Origin: Callaeas wilsoni
Taxonomy: Eukaryota; Chordata; Aves; Passeriformes; Callaeidae
Length of the DNA: 64,000 nucleotides
Direction of reading: 5' to 3'
Assembly (NCBI GenBank): GCA_013398955.1
Contig: VWPU01011840.1
Location: forward strand, 186,001-250,000
A program made the position numbers and the translations under genes. Shown here in pieces: positions 1 to 10,436 of the stretch. A model generated the notes under the pieces. That model was not told the DNA's origin, did no database searches, and saw only the letters and a program-made list of their open reading frames with translations. The first letter of the stretch is position 1. The number at the start of each line of letters is the position of its first letter.

Positions 1-1109
1 AGAGCACTTACTTTATAAACACAATGTTCTTACAGGCACTTGAGGCTGTGAAGTGTCAACAAATATTTATACTGCTGTGGAAAGAGGTCCTTCACACAAG
101 TGTGAGGGGAAGCTTTGGAGTGCAAAGTAAATCAAAAACCAACTGTGTGTGTGTTGTGCTGCTTCTGTGCTCTACACTCTCTTTGCTTTGGCTCCAATCC
201 AGACTGAAATCCCAACACTCTCCACAAAGGTGGGAAAAAGCTGTCCAGGGGACTTAGTCTTTTACCTCCCAGAACAGAGATGAATGTAAAACAGGAACGT
301 TTTTCCATTTTTTAATGGAAAATTGTTTTGCAAGCAAATTCATATAAATAAGCAACCCTGTTTGCTCTTCAGAGAAAAGAATTATGAAGAATGGCTCCTC
401 GCCACCTGGGTGGAAATCCCATTAGCTGCAACAATTCACTGGATACGGTGAAAATGGTGATTTCACACATTGCTTATTATTGATCCATAATTATCCACCG
501 AAATACAAGACAAAGGAGGGTTGCACTTAGCGTGCAAAACAAAGAAAGGGAAGCGTGATCCAAATACGCTCAGACACTGAGTAGCTGCACTCCCAAGAAA
601 TCGGCTAAAACTAAAACAAACAAAACAAAGCAATAAAGAAAAGCAGCATCCTCACCTCAAGGAAATTAAAATCAAAATCAAAAAACGTGGAGGCTGGTGG
701 TTTCTGAAACACTGTCGCGGTGCTCTGTAGACTGGACAACATGTGCAAAGCACGGACACAACACACTGGCTAGACAGGCTCTCTGTGCTGCCCTCTCCGT
801 GAGATGGTGAACCACGACAATGTCACGTCATGATTCTTTCGAGAGCTGCGTTTTTTCCCTGCAGTGCACAGCCCACTAAGACAAATAAAACAACAGAAAT
901 ATAATCCCCATGAGTCTCTGAGGCGATATAGGCAAATAATAATTCTTGTTTTTCAGAAATTTCATTTTTCAACCCCAAGAAACTAAAATTTCTAGAGAAA
1001 GCAGAGGCTTTTTAATGAAAAATCACATTTCATCCACAATCCAACTTTTGTCAACAGATTTAATATGAAAAATCTCTCTGGTTGACGAGTTTCAGGCCCA
1101 TTTTCTTAA
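1..1109. other. Intergenic, no gene seen
   Basis: Short open frames here have no recognisable similarity. The part at 355-530 is listed separately as a possible conserved element. Otherwise this is AT-rich unique DNA. Confidence 0.6.
355..530. promoter_or_regulatory. Candidate conserved non-coding element
   Basis: This stretch has balanced composition and no simple repeats. It carries several homeodomain-like ATTA/TAAT cores (CCATTAGC, TTATTATTGATCC, CATAATTATCC), resembling developmental enhancers. It would fit the regulatory interval next to EYA1, but the call rests only on its appearance. Confidence 0.2.
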
Positions 1110-1184
1110 GGGGCCAGGTCCAGTCATGGTATAAATCATCACAGTCCTATTGAGCTCATCACTGTGTTTACACCAGCTCTGGCC
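1110..1184. mobile_element. Imperfect palindromic MITE-like fossil
   Basis: The left arm GGGGCCAGGTCC...TGGTATAAATC is mirrored by the right arm GTTTACACCAGCTCTGGCC. The inverted pair is GGCCAG...TGGTATAAA and GGCCAG-AGCTGGTGTAAA, with TCCTATTGAGCTCA in the centre. I recall similar palindromic repeats, with GGGCCAGATCC termini and a TTTACACCAGCTG arm, being common in turtle and crocodile DNA. Divergence is high, so this is an old copy. Confidence 0.4.
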
Positions 1185-1914
1185 TCACACTGATTATAAC
1201 TGAATAGACACAAACATTAGTTTTAATTGTCTGTGATGCAATAGAGATCTCTGCTGCTGAAGCACGGCTCTTTAGCAATACTTCGTTTCATACGAGTTTA
1301 AAAAAAAGAGTAAAAGGACTAAAATGCCAGCTTAAGATGAGTATTTCTTAATTTTATCAACAAACTTCTGAAATCTCAAAGTGTTGCTTCTTCAGGTGCT
1401 TTCAAGGGAGGAGAAAAAGAAAGAGCAAATTAAAAGGAAATAATAAAACCACCTCAGAGAGTGCAGCCTGAGGCTGTAATTCTGCTTTCAAGAAGAGACA
1501 TTAAAAAGAAACCTCAGAAAAGCCTTGAAATATCAGGTAAAAGAGTATAAAAGTCATTCGTGCTGTGTTTGATGTGGTGCCCTGACGTGGATCTTGGAAT
1601 CAGTTTTATCAGCTGCATTTGAATGAGATGAAGGAGATGATTCACACGCCCTCCCCGTCTCAGGCTGGAGAGCACCAGCTCAGGGCAGCCCACAGTCAAT
1701 AGCTGATCTGCTATTGACAGGGGAGAATCCTGGTTAAGAGCCTCTGGCTTGTGCAGTTTTGCAGCTCTTGTAGAGTGCCCATAAACATATGTATCTTTGG
1801 AAAACTATCATGTGTTTCCAACTTCCTGAAGAATTCTTGTAAAATATAACTGAACCACATTACCCTTTGTCCTGTGCTTTTATTCCACTAATGGACAAAT
1901 TGGGAGGAGGCTGA

Positions 1915-2105
1915 GAACAAATGTGCTATTAATTACCCCAGATGGCTTTTTAATAGAACCTTGGATGATTGCGCAGCACTAAACATTGTCCAGATATTTC
2001 TTAATAATGCTGGTGAGCGAAGCATTCCTTGGGAGAGAATAAAGATGCCATTGACCGGGAGGCTAAGTTATGTCAGGTTAGTTTAAGAGATAACGGACAA
2101 AGGGT
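1915..2105. promoter_or_regulatory. Candidate conserved non-coding element
   Basis: The stretch is non-repetitive, with clustered homeodomain cores (CTATTAATTACC, TTTTTAATAG, TTAATAATGC) and a CAGATGG E-box. It looks like a developmental enhancer, but without an alignment this is only a suggestion. Confidence 0.2.
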
Positions 2106-2829
2106 GTGTATTGTATGGAAGGAATGGCAGGCTGTATCCTAGCTGTCCAGCTCCTCCAGCAATGACAGATTTTCTAATTCACTGCAGATTCTCATAAAAG
2201 TGGGTGGTCAGTTCTGGTGAACCAAACAGTGGACCTATTGATAGTGGGTGGGAGAGATGTAATTTCGAATTAACCTGGGTTGATTTAATACAGCAGAGAG
2301 TCTTAGTATCAGCATAAAATTAGGATTAATACATTAAATGTTAGGTCAGAATGTTAAATCCCATTGTTGAAAGACTTACATGCAGCCAGTCAAGGCTCAA
2401 TATGAGGATTTCAGTCAATCACGGCTACAGGCTGGAGCGTGCCACGCTTCCATAGCAGGAATGATGCATGTGGAAATCAGAAACTGAAGATACTTTCCTG
2501 TTTCTCTGCAAACAGTAACTTTAAAAAATCACACTTTTAATGTATCTATATCCATGCTAGTCTTTCCTTCACCTGACATCATAATGGATAAGAAAATAAC
2601 CGGCTCAGGCTTGTCCCAGCATTCAGGGAAAGATCTCACATGAAAAAGAGCAGTTCATCGTGTTTGCTGTCCACTTCTGCATTCACTTTCACAGAAGATT
2701 TTTGATACACCAAAAGCTGTATGGAAAATTTTTCTATCCAGTATCATTATAGTTCCTCAGGCAACAGGATTTGAATCCAGAAGGAAGAGAACTGATCTGG
2801 TTTGGCGTTTTTCCTGCCAGTAATATATT

Positions 2830-2878
2830 AAAACAAACAAACAAACAGCCCTAAACAAACAAAACAAACAACAAAACC
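2830..2878. repeat. (AAAC)n simple repeat
   Basis: AAACAAACAAACAAAC-type units, interrupted by GCCCT. Confidence 0.85.
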
Positions 2879-5210
2879 CCAGCCTAACAGGTGGGTAAAT
2901 TACGAGAACTGCAATGAGGAACACATAGCATTAAACAAAGCAGAGTTGGTACTGGCAAACAAAATACAGTAAGTGAATTATGTGGAGTTGAGAATAAAAC
3001 AGAAGCCAGTAAGATCACAAATAAGAAAAACACTATGTAAAAACAGATAATCTGTAAGCATTTAGTAACGTTTGCTTTTTTGCTTCAAGAATTAGGATTA
3101 GTGGGAACTCCATCCATGTGTATTTTACAAAGACATGATAAGAAGTCAGAGAAATTTCTTTTAGCAGCGCTCCCACTCTTTCAGACCAGCTGACAGTCCC
3201 TGAGCTTTCAGCACATTTCGGAGACCACCAAGGGAAGGTTAGAGACCAACATCTGCAAATCCAGTGTGCTGAAGTCAGTCTACTGTTGCAAAAGGCTGCA
3301 TTGTCTAAGCCAGTAAAGGCTCTGCGATTGCTTTCCCACCTGAACATTTGACAGCTTGGGTTGCCTCTGCCTTGACTACACCATCCTCTGCTTACCCCTA
3401 TTAATTTTGTAGTCTCCTGAATGTAGGCCTTCCTGTCCTTACATTTGTGGGCAGTGATTGCCTGAGCTCATTCTAACGAAAAAAGTTTCTTATTCACTTA
3501 ATTTCGCTGTGTGAAACTGCCAATGAAAAAGGTTACTAATCCAGACAGGGACAATGGCAGGATTTTATAAGGCCATCCTATGTACGAATCATTAGTGGTT
3601 AAAATAATTGGCCCCTAACTAGGGTCAAAATTGTGGCTTAATTTTCACATTTTTTAGCCTTTATAAATAAATGCTTTTCCCACTATTTTAATTTATTTGT
3701 CATTAAGTCTTTTTGCCTCATTTAGGTATGTCACTTTCAGCACCATACAATTAACTCAGTTCTTAGGCTTAAAAATGTAAGTTAAGGTGTCACTTGTAAA
3801 AACAGATTTATGCTTTTTTCTTTCTTTCTTCCTCCTTTTTTTATTTTGTCATTTAGTGAGCCCATTCAGTAAAGCCTTTACGGGTCAGGCGAAAATCTAA
3901 ATTTTGTGGCCAATGCAGAAAAGCTATTATTTCTTTTGCATTTAAGAAGCTGATGTATCCCCACATGCTTGCTGTATTTTCAAAGATATGTAACCTTTAC
4001 TCCGAGATTTTACTAGTGCCACTGTAGGGCAACTGTTAGAAACAAAACAACTCACCCATTGAAACTAAAGATAGTTTTACTACCAGTGATTCTTGTTTCT
4101 CTAGAGTACATCAAGTGCAGGCTATGCTTTTACTTTAGGAACTCTCATTGAATAAAAATATTTAATTCACTTTTCCTTGTTACGTTTTTGCTCCTCCTGG
4201 TTTTTTATGCTATTACAAAAATTATTGCAACACACCTTTACTTTCCATTGAGTTATAGCCTTTTTGCATCTGTTCCACTCACCACTAAAAGTGATTTGAT
4301 GTCAAAATACACTGTGCTATACTGGTCCAATACGAACAGCGTTTTTCTGTACATCTACAACAGAGTATATTACACCCATCTCGGGGCATGGAATAGCACC
4401 TTCTCCAAAGGAGACACTTCTTAGCACAGTTCAATGAAGAATCTCAGACTTCATGAAAAATGGGTCTCTAAGGAATGTGCTTATGCAGGTTCCCAAGTGA
4501 GTTCCCAAAATCAGTAAATCCCCATTTTCTTATTGGGAAAATTACAAAATTCGATAATTTTACATAGATTAGACATCTAAGCTAAAATGACCATAATGTT
4601 GAGGAACTGGACAGGGAAATCAAGTGCATCATGGCTAATTCCAGTCAAATCCCATATTTTTAGGTGAGCTGAAGGATCACCGTTTAACTTTTGGAAGTAG
4701 ATCCAATGCCATTACAAGCTGACCCACCAGTGGGGATTTCACAGGAGTCTCTATAGTTCCAACAAAGCCAGATGCAAAGGCTGTGCATGTCAAATGCTTT
4801 ACTTGACAGCCACAAAGGTGATCCCATGGGCATCTGCACTGCCCTTCCTGAGATGATGTGTCAAGGCCAGAATTGTAAAGAGTCTCCACTCTGCTGGATT
4901 TTAGAGGTTTAACTCCGACTCCCCACAATATTTTGCCATCAGTATTTCCATTTAATTGCAATATAACAGTGGGATAAATGGAGAAGAACAATCAGTCCAC
5001 ACTGCACTGTCAGTGCACTTATTTGAGAAACAGGAAGGTCTTTGGTTTCCAACCTCTCTAAAGACTGCAACAAACATTGTATCAAACGGTGAATGCTTCC
5101 TTCAGCATTTAGTGAATCAGACTATTTAAGATTTAGGCAATTTTAGAGATTTTTTGCTTTAAGTCTCTTAGTGAGCCCAAAATAAACCTTATGAAAAGTT
5201 CTTCCATGAG

Positions 5211-5226
5211 AAAAAAAAAAAAAAAA
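5211..5226. repeat. Poly(A) tract, 16 A
   Basis: Uninterrupted run of A. No retroposed body was recognised upstream of it. Confidence 0.9.
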
Positions 5227-6961
5227 GGAAAGAAAACAAGAATTGATAAGCATTAAATAGTTTCCAAACACATATATATTGTTCTCAGTCCTTAAGTGTT
5301 AGCTTTGAAAAGAGCTACCTCTCAAAAAAGGTACTAGCACAGAAATGGCAACTTAAGTACAACGATCAAGGAAAATATCTGCAGAGCAGGAGTTTGTCTT
5401 GCAAAGACAACATTGCTACTAGTGGACAAAACAAAACGTGATACATGGGGTCAAGACAGAAGTTGCTTTAGCTCTAAATATCCTGGCAGTATAACAAGCT
5501 AAGCTTGCTGTCTGCCAAGAAATACCTGGCCAATACAGACTAATATCCTTTCTTGTTTTCTTTTGGACATATTTTTGTAATTGCTTGTCCTCAGGTACAA
5601 AGATGCTTACAGGAAGTCATTAATCTTTCATGAGACTATTCTACCATTTCTTAATTCAGAACAATAAAAGCTTGGAAAGGCATGCATTCTCATGTCACTG
5701 TCTACTTCAAGGGAAAGGAAGTTTTAATGGAAGATAAATCTGATCAAATGATAGCAAGAGATAATGAAATAACTGTGTTAAAAAGAGTACTGTAACAGAG
5801 CAAAAGAAAAAGCTCTTGAACTTCATTCTTTTTTTCTCTAGTAAAAGACCAGATGGGCTTCACAAAATATTACAACTGAAAAAGATGTGACTAGCCCAGG
5901 ATTTTTCATTCTCCTCTTCCTCACGTCCCCTCCCCCATCTCATCTCACATGCTCCCCCCTCACCCCGTTTCCTCCAGATACAGGAGATAAAAACACTTCT
6001 TTTTTGCTATCTGAAGCAGGTGTGGTTGAGCTAAATGTAGAGAAGATGTCCAGCTGGAGGGACCCATCAGCCAGCTGCCCAGTGCAGGCTGCTTAGATAA
6101 ATACCACCTGTTTCTAAAAAGCAGGGGCAGAGAGGGGAAGAAAGCAAAGCAAAGCAAAACAAACCTAATGGTCACAGAGCTGAAACCTGCTGATCCTCTG
6201 GTTATTGTGTAGGTGCTTTTGTAGCTGGTTAGTCCCCAAACTCAACATAGGACTCGCAGAAACGAACATATGCAATGTGCTTAATTCGAGTCTGGACTAT
6301 GATGAGACGGTTTCAGACAATCAGGGGAAATAATTTAACTGATGCTCATAGCACATGTGCAGCATGCAAACACCATCCAGGAGGAACAGAAGAGGATCCA
6401 CAAAATGCAGAGCTTCACAGGTGCTTTCTAAATCAAGACCATGTTAAAGGAAAGCTTAAAATCATGAGAGCACTGAGATTATTTATATTCCTCTTGTGCT
6501 AAAAATGTAGATTCTGCTTCACTGTGCATCAGTAATAAAGCACAAAAAGTTGCCATCCCTAAAAATAACAGCGTGCTTTTCTAAATCAGTCTGTTCAAAA
6601 TGTCCTGTTCTTTTATTTAGAGCATCTTACAGATGCAGTAATCTCTTGAACATTATTTGATCTGAAAACAATTATTAAACAGTGATTACAACACATGTGT
6701 ACTGCTTATGGCCACATATGATTCATTTGAGTAAGATAGACTGTTCCCTAACACTGTGACACATTTCTCTTTCTGCTCAAATAGCCCTGAGGCAAACAAC
6801 ATTTTTTTCTTAGCAGCAGTGAAGCCCTGTGAAGGTTCACAATCACGAGATTGTGCTCACGAAGCTAGTTTGAATAGGACTGGAGAGGAATAATTACCCT
6901 TTTGAAATGTCTTTGTCTCCTTTGTTACCAATATTGTAGATGAAATTAGCCCTAACTTAGA

Positions 6962-7110
6962 AGAGCAGCATGGTCCTGTGCTTGGCATTAAACTGAGCCT
7001 GAAAATGTGAACCCTCTTCCACGCCTGCTGCTCTGCATGGCCTGTGTGACCCTCAGTAATTCATTTGCTCTTTTTCTGCCTCAGTTCCCCACGTATGAAA
7101 TAGATATCCA
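6962..7110 (+). mobile_element. MIR SINE fossil
   Basis: The order of landmarks matches the tRNA-derived MIR family. It starts GAGCAGCATGGTCCTGTGCTTGG (degenerate head), then the CTGCTCTGCATGG core, CCTGTGTGACCCTCAGTAATTCA (the MIR 'tgtgaccttgggcaagtca' block), TTTCTGCCTCAGTTCCCC, and ends in TATGAAATAGATAT. This block order is diagnostic. MIR was active in early amniotes, so a recognisable copy in a bird is old and may be preserved by constraint or by slow decay. Confidence 0.8.
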
Positions 7111-8664
7111 GCTACAGCGAAGGGAACTTCATTCATATAGTCGGGATCTCATCTTAGAAAACTGACAGAAAATAAATGAGAACAAATACAAAGTCCAAGG
7201 GTTTCAGCTGCACTTCCTCAACTATTTGTAACACAGAGGTTTCATAGAAGTGGTTGACATTTTTTTATATAGATGCTGTTTAGATAGTGAGCCTATATAA
7301 ACAAAAGGTTTTGTGTGTAACACCAGCTACATATCTAGGGTGTAATTTATTTAAATATCTTTATACTTTATTTAGTAAATTTTGCCACATCTAATTTTTG
7401 GAAAATTTATCTTTTTACACCCTTTCAAGTACTACCTTCTGTGGAGAGTTAAAATCCATCTCCAGTTTTGAAAAAAGAAAAGAAAGGTTCTGCATCTGTG
7501 CAAGATGCTTTTGGGCACATTCCTGGGACGTGTCCCCTACAGCGTTCTGTGCTCAGTCAGCATCAGAAAATCATGGAATGAGAGGTGCCAGAGAAGAGTG
7601 AGCAGTTTTCCTAAAGGAATGTCATGGATCAAAAAAACTATTATAGCATTTCAAATGAGTGCCTTAACATCTTGCATAAGAAAGAGTGAGTAATAGAAGC
7701 AGAAATTAGTACTAAAATGTCATTTTCACAGCAGAGAAAGTCAGCAGGGATGTTTCCAGGGCTCTGTTCAAAGACAGGTGTCACTCAGTGTCACTCCTGG
7801 ACAGGGGAGGCAAGGTCTCCTCACCATCATACAGCTGCACAAACAGTTTGCCCACATCTTTCCCCTTCTCAGACAGGATATTGTAGAATGGAAAAAGATT
7901 CAGAAAAGCCACAAAGATACTCAAAGGGAGAGGAGAGTGCGCAGGCAGGAATCAGTTAGGACTTTTCTGCCTGGAAAAGGCATCTGAGGCAGACCGTGAT
8001 CAAGGTCTGCAAAACAAAGAGTGGCATGACAGAGATACAGATCGACTGCTCATTGTCTCTTCCTAACCACAGTCTAAAAAGGCATCAGATGAAATTAGTA
8101 GGTGGCAGGTTTAAAGCAGACAAAAGGCATATAGGTGTACATGCACAACAAATAGCTAAAATTTGGAAGTTCCTCCTACCACATAGAGTGAAAGGTAAGA
8201 GCTTGGTTAGGATTTAAGTGAAGCCTTTGGACTCCTGGGTCTCTTGCACAAATATCACAAAATATTTGTAACAGTTTCTTGGTTTTCTTTTTCCTTTTTT
8301 GCTAGGTTTTATGTAATTACATTGAATTATGCTTTAGCTATTAGCTGCATTGCTGAGCCATGCCAGTTTGCCTTTTCTTCCACCTCAAAAACTGAGTTAA
8401 TGGGGAAGATTGTGATTCAGCTAATTATTAATAAAAAATAATAATAGTGAATGACATCTAATTTCTGAATATAAAAGACCCATAAATTCTTTCTGCATTG
8501 CAAATACCTTGACTTGCTAAACTGTCCATGTCAGCTTTTTTTAAAAATGAACTATTCCTTTCCCCTGTCACTGTAAGAAAATATTCTGTAGGACACATTT
8601 GTAAGGGACACTATTAATGTTTTCATTCCTCTGTGAGGAGAGTCATCAATTTTCCATTATTCAT

Positions 8665-8698
8665 TATGTGTGTGTGCATGTGTATATATATATGTATG
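8665..8698. repeat. TG/TA microsatellite
   Basis: Alternating tgtgtgtg and tatatata runs. Confidence 0.85.
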
Positions 8699-9111
8699 CA
8701 GTAAAAATACAGCTTTTACTCTCCTAACTCCCTTTAAAGTCATTGACTTAACCGCTAATTTTGACTGTATGAAAGCTAGTGACCAAGATTCTAATCTAAC
8801 TCTTAACATCCAAATAAATAATGCACTTCCACTTGGATAGTGCATTTTCCTTTCTGTTTTACCTGTGGCATGGCATAAGGGGAATTCTTTAGACACTAAT
8901 AGTGGCTTCATCTTTCTGAATTGTAAAAAAAATATTTCCTAGAACTATGGCCCAATAGTCTGAGGCCTTCTTGCATGTCACTTTATCTATGTAATCTGAC
9001 CATGTACTTCAGTTAATGTCTGTCCCATTTCTGTGACCCAGTTACTTTACTAATGTTTGTAAAATAATGACTTCAGGTAACAATCAGCAGCAGTTGCATA
9101 TAAATGACTTT

Positions 9112-9148
9112 AAAAAAAAAAAAAAAAAAGAAAAGAAAGAAAAGAAAA
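9112..9148. repeat. Poly(A) tract grading into (GAAA)n
   Basis: Eighteen A residues followed by an A/G run (gaaaagaaagaaaagaaaa). Confidence 0.9.
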
Positions 9149-9648
9149 CCTTATAGAAAAATTACTATGGCTTATTTTTTTTCCTAAGGGCCAAGGGCTA
9201 GATGTTGTGATACCATATATGCTGAAGGAATTTATTTTGTATTTGAGAGATCTTTAAATGACATCCTTTGTATTGCCCTTTGAAATACAGGTTTTGTTTT
9301 AATACACACATAAAATAAATAGATCAAAAATGCACAAAAAAAGTAATTTTATTTTATTAGAAAATGCAGAAACGTAAAAGATCTACTATACTACTACACT
9401 GCTTTCTAATTACTGTTATTCTGATGTTTTTATTGTTTTTATTCACTTTTCCATGTGGCATCCTTGGTTCCTCTTAACCGTGTGTGCTCAGAACAAAAAG
9501 CCCCAAACTCTGAACACGATTGACTTTCTTGACAATCGCCACTATACTCCAGTTGTTGTCTGTCTTTCAGTCAACTCTGGGTCTGGCCAGTATCTCATAG
9601 GTTAAATAGAAATAAAAACAATGGCAAAATAATGAGATTTTTTAAAAT

Positions 9649-9728
9649 TACTATTATTATTGTTTTTGTTGTTGTTATTTATTATTGTTGTTGGAGTTGT
9701 TGTTTATGTTGTTGTTACTATTAATATT
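9649..9728. repeat. Degenerate (TTG)n/(ATT)n low-complexity tract
   Basis: Repeating ttattattg, ttgttgtt and ttattattgttgtt units over about 80 bp. Confidence 0.8.
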
Positions 9729-9984
9729 GACATATTCAAATTAATTGTCTTAAGGGGAAAATAAGTTAAGTCGGTCTGTTATATTACTTTTACACATGCC
9801 AGAGAATCTTATAAAATACTTGCTCACTCAGACGTAGTAGCTGATTTCACAATGTGGTGTGTGCCAACTTCTGAATTTGAAGTGTACATATGATATCAGA
9901 ATTAAACATTTCCAGTTCAGAGACAGCTTACAACACAAGTAAAATGGATTGGTTTTGTGAGGGGTTTTTTTTGTTCCTTAAGGT

Positions 9985-10436
9985 ACCACTCCCCAATACA
10001 AGAAAGATATGGACTTAGTGGAGAAAGTCCAACACAAGGCCACAAAAATGATGAAGGGGCTGGAGCATGTCTCCTATGAAGAGGCAGAGAGCTGGGACTG
10101 TTCAGCCTGGAGAAGAGAAAGGCTCAGGGAATCTCATCGATGTGTATCAATACCTGAAGGGAGGGTGCAAAGAGGACCCTTTCCAGTCCAGTGTCAGAAC
10201 CGGAGCCAATGGGCACAAACCAAAACCGCTCTGACCTTCAGGAAACACGTTTTCAGAGTGAGGATGACCAAGCACTGGCACAGGCTGCCCAAGGAGATTG
10301 TGGAGTCTCCACCCTTAGAGATATTAAAAAGCCTTCTGAACATGGTGCTGGGCAACTGGCCCTGATTGAGTGAGGGGTTGGACTGGGTGACCTCCAGAGG
10401 CCCCTTTCCACATCAGCCATTCTGTGATTCTGTAAA
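9985..10436 (+). mobile_element. CR1 LINE, 5'-truncated, 3' end intact
   Basis: The fragment encodes decayed CR1 ORF2 C-terminal sequence (LVEKVQHKATKMMKGLEH, then HVFRVRMTKHWHRLPKEIVE). It ends with the CR1 3'UTR signature GGGTTGGACTGGGTGACCTCCAGAGG and the tail ATTCTGTGATTCTGT. Frameshifts break the reading frame, so it is inactive. The 5' edge is approximate. Confidence 0.92.

Larger units (their letters stand above)
1185..6961. other. Intergenic, no gene seen
   Basis: There is no supported coding sequence. The stretch holds short simple repeats: (AAAC)n at 2830-2878, poly(A) at 5211-5226 and a pyrimidine-rich run at 5895-5980. One stretch (1915-2105) looks like a possible regulatory element. 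Confidence 0.6.
7111..9984. other. Intergenic, no gene seen
   Basis: This is AT-rich unique sequence with several simple repeats listed separately. Overlapping frames of 60-80 codons near 7.4-8.2 kb look random. Confidence 0.6.
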
